Shown here piece by piece: positions 1 through 11,273 of a stretch of DNA of 64,000 nt; within the stretch, counting starts at the first letter, position 1; each line of letters begins with the position of its first letter. A model generated the notes under the pieces. The model did not search any database, was not told the DNA's origin, and saw nothing but the letters and a program-made list of their open reading frames with translations. The stretch spans positions 5,040,539 through 5,104,538 of the forward strand of contig NC_133204.1 in assembly GCF_958299795.1 (NCBI RefSeq), in the 5' to 3' direction. The DNA comes from Porites lutea (Eukaryota > Cnidaria > Anthozoa > Scleractinia > Poritidae). The position numbers were made by a program, and so were the translations under genes.

Positions 1-404
1 TCTAGTATGTCTTTGGTGTTGTACCACTCTCAAACCATGTACTAGTAACTCATTATAATAAAGGCCACACTCAAGAGTGTCACTGAATCAGTAAGAAAGA
101 ATATTGATCATTACTATTTCCTTCCTTATTAGTTTTAACTGCACCATAAGCAGTCTGGCAAAAGTCCCCCAACCAGTGTTGTAAATCATCCCTGAAAAGC
201 CCTGAGGGGAGTGGAATATAAAATAGTTACAATTTACAATTTAGTCTCCTAACTAAAGTTGGTTTTAACTTTTGATCCTTTGGGCAAAATCCTATGGTGT
301 GTACCTACTTCACATGGTACTTTTTGTTTTTCAACATTTATAATTTTTTTTTGAATTATGACTTTGGCCATCTTTGTTATTAAAAGGATCAAAGACAACT
401 GTAC

Positions 405-1690
405 CTTGCTCTTTTCCATCAGGCGTCCCCATGGCACTGATCATGATCTCTCCACTTCCCAAACAGTGTGACGTGTGAAGGTAGGCAAGTCCTGTCTTGG
501 TCACTTCTTCTGGTGAAACAATCTGTAAAAATGAGGCAAAAAGTAAAGTTTGCGGGCATTTCTGCACGATGTGCGGTGGCAGAAGATGAGCTGAGACTGG
601 ACGTTCGTTATGCTGCCGTTCGGGTTCTTTTTGCTGTGTTCCGCACTTTTCTTGGTTCTGTTAAGGTTAGGCTTTGAGGCTGGCAGGTGACAACAGACAG
701 AAAACGCGTCTTCGAAAGTAATCTAGTACTTAAGATCGGTGTTTGTTCCCTTATGGTTGCAATTCTATGGGCATCAACGCGGACATACACATTTCATAAT
801 CTACGTCGGAATCCACAGCTAGTTTACCTTGTGAATAAGAGGCGCTCTGGGGTCGGTCTCCACATCAAATATGTAAACTCTGTTCGAGTTGAATGAAGGC
901 AAGATGAGGCGATTTCTTTTCTTGTTTGGATCTCCGTGACAGCTGCAAGAAAAAGTGTAAATGTAAGGAAAGTTTTTTTCAGTTTTAGCGAAGATATTGG
1001 GTATTTTGTACCTCCAACAGAGTCGTCAATGACTCAGAACACCGAGCCTCTTTTGGCCAGAAAATGGGTCTGTCAGTAAAATAATTTTTAAAAAGATTAT
1101 TTCCTTCAAATGGTTTGGGCCGGGGAACATCATTCCAGTCATTTCTACTCAATCATTCTTTTAATCGTTCTTTTATTTATTCATGAGACTTGCACTATTC
1201 TACCCACATATTCGTAAGCTCATTCTTTCGTCCCATTTCCTCCACTGTTGCACTCATTTATTATTCATGTTTTCATAATTTCAAAATCAATCATTTTTTC
1301 CTCCTTTTCTGTCTTCTTTACTTTTTCTTTATTTCGCGTCATATGTTCACCTGCTGCAAGCATTCCATCCACTGTGATGCAACTCGTCTCCCAAAAAAGG
1401 AACAGACAGGCGATGGATAACCTATCAAATAGACCAAAGAGAGAATAGGTCTGGGGAAAAAGGTGAAGGGCTTAGCAGCCTCCCACGCGGACGTTCTTTT
1501 GGCTCATCACGCAATCCTCCGCAATCTTTTGTGGGGAAGGAACGCGTGACGAAACCGTTAGCCTGCGTACCAGGCAGTTTTCTTTGTTTTCGTTCGTGTT
1601 TCGTAAGATGCGAGATACAGGAACCGAGATGAAACGAGAAAACGATCGGGGGAGGGGGAGGAAGAGAGAAGGCAGAGAGAACAACCTGTC

Positions 1691-1747
<57 letters not shown>

Positions 1748-4700
1748 GTCTTTATTGAAATTAATACCCACAAGTATACGTGTGAGTTAACAATAAGCGC
1801 ATAATAATATTTGCTAGAATATGACATGTAAATTGAAAATCTAAATAAATTAAAAATATATCTATTGATAAAACATCGCTTGAACCTTTCAGTCCTAACA
1901 AGCGACAAAACGTAACCGTGACCCCTGTCTCGTAGATTCATTCCGTGTACGCTTCATGGAGAGAACAGTGATTGTCAGTGGTCACCTTCTCCCATAATTC
2001 GAAATCTCATTAAATCAGTTATAGGGGTGAACTTAGCAGTGTAGCCATATTTGAATGCACTCTTACAAAACCTATCCATCTGAGAAAGGTATTTACCATC
2101 ATAGGCACATCAGACCCAGACTTCAATAGCATAACTGAATAAGGACATAATAAGGCTATCAAATAGCAGTATTAGCTCCTGTAAAGTGCATCCATAATGT
2201 TTGCAAACTCTTAAAATATATAATCTAGAGCTATCCTTAGAAATCATATGATCGAATCGAAATGCATGTCCCAGTTGAGTAGTTGCATGTTAGCACGTTA
2301 AATGTCATTCCTAATAACCTGAGTTCCCCATTCCTCTCAACACATGGGTTCCGGGATTGGTTTCTTAGTAGTTCCTCTAACCACCATTTCCCAGGTCTTT
2401 TTGAGGTTCAAGGTCCTTCGATTCTCAGATAAGTCCTGGGAATTAGATCTTATAGGGACACTCAACGTTATGTCGTCAGCATAGTTCACGAAAAGGAAGA
2501 TTCTTGTTTGGATGTACAGCCATGATGTCATTTACCATGATAGAAAACAAGACAGGACCTAAAACAGTTCCTTGTGTGACTCCTCTATCGATGCCCACAA
2601 ACTTTGTTGAAAATATCATCTTTCCCTTGCCTCCGCCCCCATCGTTTTCTCGTTTGACCTCGGTCCAGCTTTCGCGCGGCTTTTTTCCCTTACTTCAAGA
2701 AAAGCAAACGAAACACGTACTAAAAATACCGCCTGCTACACAGGTTACAAAACCCTAAGAACATCTCAGTATGCCCCAGAGGGTAAGGGCTAATTTGACC
2801 GCACGATTACTAATGTTAATGTTTCCAACAGCAATTAAAATATAACTAGTTTTCCCTCGATTTGAATGAAGGCATCCGTAAAAATGATGCTTGAATCGCT
2901 CAATCCGCCCTCAGTAATGAAATGCTCTGTTCGCGGCATTTTTTTTCATCTGACAAGGAATGCAAACTTATTACCATGTTCTGTAGACGGTCAGTTTTGT
3001 AGCTTTGTCTATTTCAATAAGTCACTAGTTACTGAGAACTATCTGAAATTGGGCTTTACTTTTTTCAGAGTTTTACTAGGGGTGCTTATAATTTACACCA
3101 GGTGGAAATCTGGTGGAAATCTTGTGCATAAACATAAAACTACAAAATTTGACGTTGTGGGAGAGCGACCCGCTTCAAACAGTATAACCAAATCAACTGA
3201 ACAGACTAAAAAAAGTGGGAAAAGTGCATCGCCTCAAATCACAAGCCCATGTTTTCTGTCGAAGCTTCCCAAAAGGAAGGGCGGGAACCATTTGATTTTT
3301 CAACAAGAATTTCCGGTTTTCCCATGTAAGCATTACAGTGGCGGATCCAGGGGAGAGGCCAGGGGGGCCCGCGCCCCCTTTTTTTAGACGAAACTGAGGC
3401 CCAAAGGGCCGAAAAAAAATTTTTGAGACCGACCCCCCCCCCCCCCACCCCGCCCCCCTTATCTCAGGGTCTGGATGACAGGGTCTCCCTCCCCCCTTAC
3501 CTGAAAGTCTGGATCCGCCACTGACTAACCTAGGTTTTTAGTAGTTTCTCAATCTCATTATCGGTGCAAACAAGTACTGTTCATGGGTTCACACGGCTTT
3601 TTATTAGCCAGACCCCTATAGCAAATGTTTAGTCGTTTCCCGGTTTACCTGAGAATAAGTCGGAGAATCGGGGTCTGCATCGACAGTAACAAGGTAGTCG
3701 GGTTTTTCAATCCCCGTATTAGTGCGGATACAGGGTAAATATAACAACTTTTCCCTTGGACCTTTCATGGCTTCCAAAGGAGTGGCATATCCTGGCCCAC
3801 ATTTGCAGGTACCTACGAACAGAATGAGACAATATATAACGACAGACAAGGGAAGCAAAGAGTGATTGTTCTTATTTCTTAGCAAGGCTAGCATGGTCTA
3901 GCATGCGAACGAAGTATGACTTTCCTCTGCATGATTGCACTGGTACTCACCAGACGTATCTAATGGATGAAATCAATGAGTAATCAATAGGTAATCGATG
4001 GGTAATCAGTTGATTAGTCATTGATTATGTCCGACATTCAATGAGTAATCGATGAATAATCGATAGGCCACAAAATTTTCAGTCATTAGCCTTCCGTTTT
4101 CAGACTTTTTTGAGCTTACTAAGTGTAATCGAGCTAGAGCCAATCACGATTATAAGCTCTATGTAAAAGTTGCCATCCTAAACTGCAACAAATATTCTTT
4201 CTTTGAACGGATCGTTAATGCGTTGAATAACTTGCCTAAAGATGTTGTACACGCAGGATCGCTGACTTTATTTCGCAACAGATTAAGGATTTATATGAAT
4301 ATTGATTAATACGATTGTAAATAGTTTCAAATGATGTTTGTTATTCTAGTTTTTAGGCTTTAGATTTTTCTCTCTGTATATAATGTTTTAGATTCTAGAT
4401 TTTACCTTATCATCTTTTATTTTGGGGAATCTTTTATACAGGGTTAACCTCTAGATATCCCCTTTCGAGAGATATTTTGTAACTTTAGCTTTTTTACTCA
4501 TTTAGTTTACAAAAATCTGGATACATGTAAATCGAAACAACCACCTCAGACGCGAAAATATTTTACTCTGCGGTGGCTGTTTATCAACAAAGACAAACAC
4601 TCTATAAAATAGCCAAGAGAGTAAGACAGATAACTCGACCTCTTGAACATTTCGTTTTTGATATGTCAGTTTCTTTCCAATAAATAAATTTGATTTGCTG

Positions 4701-7700
4701 TTCTGTTTTCGTTATGGCCTATATACATTGGTTTCCTGCAGGCAAGTTCAATTCCTATTTTCTATTCCTATCGATAACGAACCCTATTCAGCGGACACCT
4801 CTATTAAGCCGGCGTACGCGGACGCTAAAATGAGTTGTATTTCGCTAATTTCTAAACAGGTAGCCCAAGCTCGAAATATTAGCATTGGCAAGCATTGGCA
4901 TTGTTGCGTAACATTCAGAATATAAGGATTTGTATGGGGAAAAACCTATCGTTTCTGTAACCTACGAAAATCAAAGGATTTCAATAAAAAAAAAATAGCT
5001 TACCTTACTTAAAATGTGTGTTACGTCTCTCCTGTGTGGTCCACGGGCCGATTTATGCCCGTATAATGGGTTTTTGTGTAAACGGTTTTCTTTTTATAGA
5101 GAAAACCGTTTACATAAAAACCCATAAAAGGACCATAAATCGGCCCGTGGACCACACAGGAGAGACGTAACACACATTTTAAGTGAGGTATAACTAAGCT
5201 GTTTTTTATTGAAATCCTTTCATTTCCGTAGGTTTAGAAACGATAGGTTTTTTCCCCATACAAATCCTTATATTTTGAATGTTACTCAACAACGCCGATG
5301 CTCATATTTCGAGCTTGGGCTACCTGTGATTTCTATTGTTAAAAACCTCTATTACGCGGACATAGGTCCTTGAAATACGTACTGAAGTCAGTTAATCGTT
5401 TTGCATTTACAAACAAATTAAAGTTGGTAATGAAAGGTAATGAACTTGAACTCTGGATAGCTTCTTTAACAACATGCAGCTTTATCACAGTACAGAGTGC
5501 GCAATTTTTACAACCTTTATAAAGCGTACACCCTCTATTAAGCGGACACTTGGGAAGGTCCCGAAGGTGTCCGCTTAATAGAGTTTTCACTGTAGCTGTA
5601 TAAGAGTGAGAAAAAGAAACAGGAAATGGTCTTTTGTGATGTTCAAGTTTTAAGTCCTTTAGAAAAAGTCCAATTAGGAAATTTCACGTTGTAGCCTTGC
5701 ATGAACCAAAGATTTTGTTACACGTGCAGAGTTCATGAGGATTGTTGTTGCTTATTAAGCATACCGCAAAATTCCGAAAGTAAGCCCCTCCACGTATAAG
5801 CCCCTCCAAATATAAGTCCCCCATACTCGTAACGCAAGAAACCCCCGTTAAATCGCCCCACCAAATATAAGCCCCCGGGGGCTTGTACTTGGAAACTGCC
5901 CTAAAATTCAAAACAAAACAAAGCAAAAACTGTACAGTAACACATGAATTTTTGCAACTGCCAAAGAACTATTACTTGGGCCAAACTAAGGATTGGAGTC
6001 AAAGAGTGTCACAGTAAATTGCTGTCCACTCTTTACTCTTGGCTTGGATTTCCTCGGTCCATATATATAGACAAAGTACTTGCATGGATGAGTTTTCAGG
6101 GGCACCCAACGAGAATATAGTTCAAAACCACTTAAAAATAGCATTGTTAAACGTATTTTAGTATTAAACAGTAGATATAGGCATACTTTTATCCCCTAAA
6201 AATTTCTCATCTGTTCGGATTTCCTAGCTGAAAGTCTAGAGATCCGAAAATTATAGGATCAAAACTTACCTGTTCGAAAATTTCAGCCAGAAAAAAGGCT
6301 CCCGAAAATTCTAGGTGACCTTTTTAGGGTAAAAATCCGTTAAAAATGGGCAATTATACCATTTTTTAGATGTTCGAAAATCCTAGGAGAGGCAGACAAG
6401 CAAGAAATTTTACAACAAATGTTCCTAAAATTCTAGCCTGCGTTGCAGGCGTTTGAAAGGGGAGGGAAAGGGAGTTTTGGGAAAGCGAGTTTTAGGCGCG
6501 AGAGAAACGCGAGTTCCCGCGCCCTAATTCCCTTCCCCTTCCCCTTCCCCTTCGAACGCCTGCCACGCAGGCTACGAAAATTCTAGATCTCAAATCGTCT
6601 TCCGAACAGATATTTTCGGAAAATTGACGTTCGGTGCCCCTGAGTTTTAGAAAGATCTACGTCGTCAAGGTGAGTTTCAGTAATAAAGTTCTGCAAGTTA
6701 GTGACATAAATTTCCCTCCAACTATAAGCTGGCCCAATCGATTTTGAGACGCAAATTCCCCTCCGTATATAAGCCCCTCAAAAAGGGCCTTTGACAAATA
6801 TAAGCCCCGGGGCTTATTGTCGGAATTTTACGGTATCCCTTTAATTGCATTTTTCCTTGCCGTCACGGTCGTGGTTACGTAACTTAACTTTCGATTGTGA
6901 TTGGAAGCTATTGTACAGTTGACTCCCGATAACTCGAACCCTCGCTAACTCGGACCAAAGTCGATTTCCCCTGGACTTTTTTTCATACAGTGACTGTAAT
7001 TTTATCCTCGGTAACTCGAACCTCTCACCAACTCGAAGTAATTTTAGTTTCCCTTCAGATCATTTCTATGGTTGAGTTTTCACCAGGATAATTTTAACTA
7101 GATAGAGCAGGAAAAGTCCAGAAATAAAGTGAAAACACCTCGTCTTGCTTTTAGCTAGTTAAAAATGCAAGTTGTTTTCAAAAGCGTGACAAGTCGGAAA
7201 AAAATCACTGTGTAGTCCGAGACTGATTGAATTTAATTAACAAAAACCGTGCAGGAGCCCATCAAATGAAACCGTGTCAATTCTTTGTCAATGTCCATCT
7301 CTGTATACTTCGTTGCTTAATTGCATTCCCTCCCCATGCTTATTTAGGTTATTTGCTTCAAACTCCCGACAACTCGAACTTTTTTCGATTTCCCTAACTT
7401 GAGGTCGAGTGATCGGGAGTCGACTGTAGTTCTTATACCCCCTCTCCCTAACGTTTTCAATAATTAACATTCCCAGGTTTACTTAATACAGCTCTTGATC
7501 AGCTTGATCAGTCTTCCACAAAAGTTCTTTGCAAGGGTTTCAAAGGGATTATGTGGTTTAGGCCCGGGGGGGGACTTTGGGAATTTCTGGGTGGGGATGT
7601 GCCGCTGGGACGATGGAACCCTTAACCTATACCAGAGCTAGTTCAGCTGAATTTTGCAACCCTATACTAGAGTAAACCCCCCAAATCCCCCCTATCCTAG

Positions 7701-8431
7701 AATAGCTGTTTTCTAGAAACTACTGAGGTCACTAGCACAGTCTAGCCAAAACAAAACCTTATACCACAGTCCCTAGTCGAGATAAAATCTTCAACCAACT
7801 GATCAGTTTCCTGAAAAATGGTACCCTATTCTAGACCCAAAACTCTGATTTATATACCCTATCCTAGAGTAAACTGCTTGAAAACCATACCCTTCATAGC
7901 GGCACAGCACATACCTAATAATAGGCTATATAGCCCATACATGGCAGTACCCGCCCCGGGGGGTTAGGGAGTGAACGTGAATAGAATAATTACTGCACAC
8001 TTAATATAGCTCTTGATCAGCTTGATCAGTCTTACACAAAAGTTCTTTGCAAGCGTTTCAAATGAGATATGTGGCTTAGGCAGTGAACGTGAATAGAATA
8101 ATTACTGCACATTTGTGAAGCCACCTTCACTAAAAGGAGTTAAAATAAAAAGGTTCACGATATTGGGTATAGATTTAGTCAGTCAAACTAATAAACTAAA
8201 AAAGCATAGGATTGTTGGCCTTTTTAAAACAACAACTAATAAAATTTTGGACAAAATAAATGGGAAAAGAAGAGTGCATTTTGAACAAATTAGCCACCGT
8301 AGCAGGCCTTCAATAAACAGGGCGAAATGTTGTAGATTGGCGTCAAGACTCACGGCCCTTAGTATGATTAGCAAACGTAATTTAAAACAAGTGACTTTTA
8401 AACTGGAATTAAGTTACTTACTTTCAGTCAT
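405..8431 (-). CDS. SELENBP1: Selenium-binding protein 1 / methanethiol oxidase, N-terminal exons (partial)
   Basis: Five coding exons on the minus strand: 8422-8431, 3649-3812, 1351-1421, 828-942 and 405-522. All have AG/GT borders and phases that add up (10, 174, 245, 360, 478 nt). Exon 1 codes only Met-Thr-Glu plus one base; joined to exon 2 it gives [20 protein letters not shown], the same length as the human N-terminus. Later conserved blocks are [44 protein letters not shown] and [16 protein letters not shown]. The family oxidises methanethiol to H2O2, formaldehyde and H2S in the cytosol, and the His-rich HHSGW and HTSHC blocks are candidate metal-site segments. About 159 of some 470 residues are present; the rest lies off the left edge. 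Residue 57, the cysteine reported to bind selenium in human SELENBP1, is serine here. Identity is firm; the 10-nt first exon is inferred from phase and length. Confidence 0.92.
1693..1746 (+). repeat. (ATG)n microsatellite, LINE 3' tail
   Basis: About 18 uninterrupted ATG/GAT triplets. The array abuts the 3' end of the minus-strand LINE fragment next to it, so it is best read as that element's short-repeat tail, possibly lengthened by slippage. Confidence 0.9.
1745..2618 (-). mobile_element. CR1/L2-like non-LTR retrotransposon, 5'-truncated 3' end
   Basis: Read on the minus strand, 2618-2340 codes reverse transcriptase palm motifs: first [18 protein letters not shown], then a frame change and the catalytic YADD box in [12 protein letters not shown], then [13 protein letters not shown]. 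The remaining roughly 600 bases down to the ATG tail are degraded ORF2 C-terminus and 3' UTR. The copy lies in SELENBP1 intron 2, in the same orientation as the gene. It is dead (5' truncated, frameshifted). The clade call rests on the motif style and the microsatellite tail. Confidence 0.8.
3336..3523. mobile_element. MITE with CAGTGGCGGATCC termini
   Basis: Near-perfect inverted ends (cagtggcggatccag and ctggatccgccactg) enclose a G/C-homopolymer-rich core of about 188 bp. A diverged second copy is at 42249-42413. Confidence 0.85.
3978..4068. repeat. Short tandem repeat of GTAATCGATGG-like 11-mers
   Basis: Runs of gtaatcaatag, gtaatcgatgg and gtaatcag, followed by an inverted stretch (ttgattagtcattgatt) and two more direct units. 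Probably a decayed foldback element. Confidence 0.6.
4125..4310 (+). mobile_element. LINE ORF2 C-terminal remnant
   Basis: The plus strand reads [13 protein letters not shown]-like residues, then [17 protein letters not shown] and a Leu/Phe/Arg-rich end to a TAA stop. This is the typical C-terminus of jockey/CR1-type ORF2 (a xxRVxxxWNxLPxxVV pattern). Only this piece is recognisable. Confidence 0.65.
4856..5326. mobile_element. Foldback element with about 225-bp inverted arms
   Basis: The left arm starts acaggtagcccaagctcgaa and the right arm ends with its complement. The arms match almost base for base, with small indels, to a centre near 5091 (gtaaacggttttc / gaaaaccgtttac). No coding potential. 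Sequence on both sides (ctctattaagcggacac-like) suggests a larger element boundary from about 4775 to 5594. Confidence 0.85.
5500..5594. mobile_element. CTCTATTAAGCGGACAC-type element end
   Basis: An inverted pair, ctctattaagcggacac and gtgtccgcttaatagag, is followed by cactgta, a mariner-style CAGTG/TA end. A similar terminus occurs at 54421. Confidence 0.65.
6097..6642. mobile_element. Nested MITE with CAGGGGCACCCAACG ends
   Basis: Termini caggggcacccaacg and cgttcggtgcccctg are flanked by a 6-bp direct repeat, agtttt. The inside is built of repeated 'gttcgaaaat(t)ctag' words. It is inserted in the 5762-6835 element. Confidence 0.85.
6434..6574. mobile_element. Innermost nested MITE, TAGCCTGCGT termini
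   Basis: Ends tagcctgcgttgcaggcgtt and its inverted partner. The flanks ctaaaattc and cgaaaattc match at 8 of 9 bases, consistent with a 9-bp target duplication that has since mutated once. Confidence 0.85.
6916..7426. mobile_element. Mariner-like MITE (TA target)
   Basis: Termini cagttgactcccgat and atcgggagtcgactg are immediately flanked by TA on both sides. 511 bp, no transposase ORF; internal 'aactcgaac' repeats. Confidence 0.85.
7487..8108. repeat. Tandem about 110-bp duplication, one copy interrupted by a MITE
   Basis: The stretch agctcttgatcagcttgatc through gaatagaataattactgcac occurs twice. In the first copy it is split at ttagg by the 7563-7963 element. In the second copy (about 7999-8108) the site is empty. 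Confidence 0.9.
7563..7963. mobile_element. 401-bp nonautonomous element with G-rich ends and 5-bp TSD
   Basis: It is bounded by ttagg on both sides and absent from the adjacent duplicate, which fixes its ends exactly: cccggggggggac on the left and cgccccgggggg on the right. Internal 'ctagag..aaccc' motifs recur. Related copies lie at about 46755-47210, 18340-18470 and 34260-34600. Confidence 0.88.
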
Positions 8432-8879
8432 TCTTCTGTCTTCGCTGTCCAAATTAAGAATCTTCTCGCCACCGAATAAGGCCGCTTGAATGAGACCAAA
8501 ACACTGTCCGTATTGTACGACGCAAGCACTTCTGCATGTGGTGAGGTTTTCTACACTTGGTTGAATGCATTATTCTGTGATAAAGCATTTGGTGTGTTGT
8601 TGTTGTTGTTGTTGTCATATTATTCTGTGGTATGTAATTTACATTTTCTAGGGTAGGATTTGGACATGCACGCACTGCACTTTATAAGCTCACTGGAGAA
8701 CAAAATGACAAACGTTATTTTCAAACAAATGCAGGCACTCACATGCACTCACATTCAAGATATTTCGACCTATAGGGTATCTGGATCCAACGTGAATGAG
8801 TTTTAAATTCTATTGTTATTTACAGTCACGTTACCGAGGGGGTCAGTATGAAGTAACGAATTTGTCACTGTTCGAAGCG

Positions 8880-8959
8880 CAACCTCGTTCCCAGGGTTCT
8901 CTCCTACTCGCTCTCTCGCTTCGTAGGGCGGGTAGGAGAGAACCCTGGGAACGAGGTTG
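8880..8959. mobile_element. 80-bp foldback element with exact 9-bp TSD
   Basis: Ends caacctcgttcccagggttc and inverse; flanking direct repeat ttcgaagcg on both sides. Relatives at 26271-26345 and 59995-60082. Confidence 0.92.
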
Positions 8960-9016
8960 TTCGAAGCGGTGAAAACTGAAATTTCCACGATTGCTCTTTT
9001 CCATTTCTTTCTGTAT

Positions 9017-9241
9017 TGAGCCTGTTCACAGACCCTCTATTTGCTCTTCAAAGTCCGTCGAGCGCGCGTGATAAAAAACAAAAAGAAAGGAGGATTTATT
9101 GATCGCCAGCGCAAGGGGGTAGGGGTGGGGGAAGAAGAAAATAGACGTTCTTTATTTTTCGTTCTGGCTCGCGCTCCGCGCTCGCCGATGTTTTCAAAAA
9201 GAACGAAAAGGAAAAAAAGGGCAACGTCTGGGAACAGGCTA
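9017..9241. mobile_element. MITE with AGCCTGTTC / GAACAGGCT ends
   Basis: Short inverted ends enclose a core that reads open on both strands. The flanks ttctgtat and ttctttat suggest a decayed target duplication. Confidence 0.65.
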
Positions 9242-9599
9242 TTCTTTATTCGAAAGGCAATTTGAACTAAAATCCATCCGCAAAGATCCAAATTCTAAAA
9301 ATTGTAACGGAAGTTGGTCGAAGTAAATTTTCCCGCCTCGGAAATAACTTAACAATGGTAGTCTTTACAATAGAGCATAAATAAGCTAAGAAATATTTCA
9401 ATACAAGTAAATTTTAATTACTTCAAGTAAAATAAAGCTTCACACACAACTGATTCTTTTTTACTTCAGGTTAACTTAATGTTATTTTCCCACGCAACAT
9501 AATTAAAATTGATTGATATGTTTTGTCTTTCTTAAAGCTCTAGAAACCGCAAGTAACCGCAAGTCAGCTAAGTTGGCCATAAGGATGGTTTTCAAGTCA

Positions 9600-10107
9600 T
9601 GGGCGGACGAAGGATTTTGTGATAGAGGGGGCCTAGAGATTTAGTATACAGTGGCAATATGGGCCCAATAGTACAAATCAGGACCGCGAACGGTACAATT
9701 TTCTAGGGAGTTAACTTGTATGGTTTACCCAATAGTTCCAGGAAGCTTATAGTTTATAAGCCCCCGGCTTCTATATAGGCTTCCTTGCCTTTACCACATT
9801 TGATCTTGTAAATAATTTAGTTGGAATATTCTGTATTATCTTTAGTGTATTTCTGTATACTTTTGTTGTATTTCTGGTTAATGGCAAAATAAATGAGTAT
9901 AATTGAGTTTCGGGCGCATGCTCCTCCGGGAAAATTTTTGTGATTGAAGTTCGCTGAGATGCAATCTAGAGTGCATTTTGGACGCCTAAATTTAGCAAAT
10001 GCCTGGACGCCATAATTAACATGTAATGCTGAAATATTTAAGAATAAAAAATTCCCGGACGAAAGGGGAGGCCGGGGCCCCCTGGGCCGACCCCCAAATC
10101 CGCCCTT
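9600..10107. mobile_element. Possible MITE with GGGCGGA termini
   Basis: gggcggacgaaggattt at 9600 and aaatccgccc at about 10100 face each other. The G/C-rich stretch at 10060-10090 resembles the 3336-3523 family. Confidence 0.4.
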
Positions 10108-10519
10108 GCAAGTCGCTTGAAACTTTCTTGAATCGTTTCAACTTTTCGACTTGAATAAGATGCAAAGTAAAGTTACTTGAGATTTTACTTAGGCCTTCAC
10201 ACACGAATTTTTGCCTAAGAAAAACTTAGCAGCCCTTAAGCTTCTCTAAAAGAAGAAGAAGAAGAGAAATAGATCCCATGCAGCTTTGCGCCCACGTGCT
10301 TGGTAATCCGATACTGTTATAATTTGGTTTGGATTCATCGGACGGCTTTCTACTGTACGTGCAGACAAGAAACCGGAGAAATAACCGGCTGAAAATACAG
10401 ATCGTTCATAGTTGGCGATTAACCAACATGTAACGCTAGTTAATGTAGTTCATTACTGGCCAAAAAGTTTTTCTTTGAAACATCACAGCATGGACTAACA
10501 TATGTTACATTTTTTTTAA

Positions 10520-10621
10520 TAGCCTGCGTAGCAAGCGTTTCCAGTCGAGTTGTAGCGCGAAAGTTAGAGCGGGAGCAACTTTCTCAACGAACTCGCGCGG
10601 AAACGCTTGCTATGCAGGCTA
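10520..10621. mobile_element. MITE with TAGCCTGCGTAGCAAGCG termini
   Basis: About 24-bp inverted ends around a 50-bp core; flanks tttttttaa and tttttgtta match at 7 of 9 positions. Confidence 0.85.
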
Positions 10622-11047
10622 TTTTTGTTAAAGTCTAATTTTATAAGCCGTGCTTTTTTGTACTTTTTACTGTCAACGTTGTCATTGTGCCTTGTAACCT
10701 TCTTGAGAGCAGTTTCGTTGTCAGCTTTCGTGAATTAGTAATTAAATTGAGGTAGTCATTTGTATCATAAAAAAGTGTTTCTAGTAGTATAACCATGATA
10801 ACGTTTCTTGCTGAATTGTCGTTCCATGAACATACTACAATGCTATTGTCTTTTAAAAGCTTTTGACTTTTATCGCTCTAGTTTGTAATTTTTATAGCAT
10901 CTCGGCATTTAGTACATTATCAATAGTTGATAGCTGACAGCCACAAAAAAGAAAGAATATAGGTCTCCCTAGCTTGTAACTTTTTTAGAGCAATTTCGTT
11001 ATCACACCTTTTGTAAGTTGAGAATATAATTTGAATTCGTGAGTGCT

Positions 11048-11207
11048 TAGCCTATTCCAGGCTCCGAGATAGTCGGATCCGCTGAATTGAGAAAGCGCAA
11101 ACACGAAAATAAAACGGGAGGAAACTTCCTTTTTCCCGCCCCGCCAACTTTTCGCGTGCTTTTTCCTTTCGCGTCTTCCCCACTATCTGAGAGCGTGGAA
11201 CAGGCTA
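11048..11207. mobile_element. MITE TAGCCT...AGGCTA with exact 9-bp TSD
   Basis: Ends tagcctattcca and tggaacaggcta; perfect flanking repeat gtgagtgct at 11039-11047 and 11208-11216. Confidence 0.92.
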
Positions 11208-11273
11208 GTGAGTGCTTGGCGTTAAACAACAAGTTATCTTGCTGCACGAACAGTTATTTTGGTTGATTTTGGT

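Larger units (their letters stand above)
5762..6835. mobile_element. DNA element with TACCGYAAAATTCCGA ends, outer shell of a nest
   Basis: The left end taccgcaaaattccga and right end tcggaattttacggta are inverted. Repeated 'ataagcccc' blocks lie inside each end. Two further elements sit inside it (6097-6642 and 6434-6574). No ORF of note. Confidence 0.8.

Noticed and set aside
1584-1790. Open frames encoding poly-Met, poly-Ser or poly-Ile
   Set aside because: They are translations of the (ATG)n microsatellite tail.
2866-3387. 173-codon open frame on the plus strand
   Set aside because: It runs from SELENBP1 intron sequence into the 3336-3523 MITE, has no domain and no codon bias I could see.
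8115-8489. 124-codon open frame, lysine-rich
   Set aside because: It overlaps the first SELENBP1 exon in antisense and the end of a local duplication; no recognisable family.
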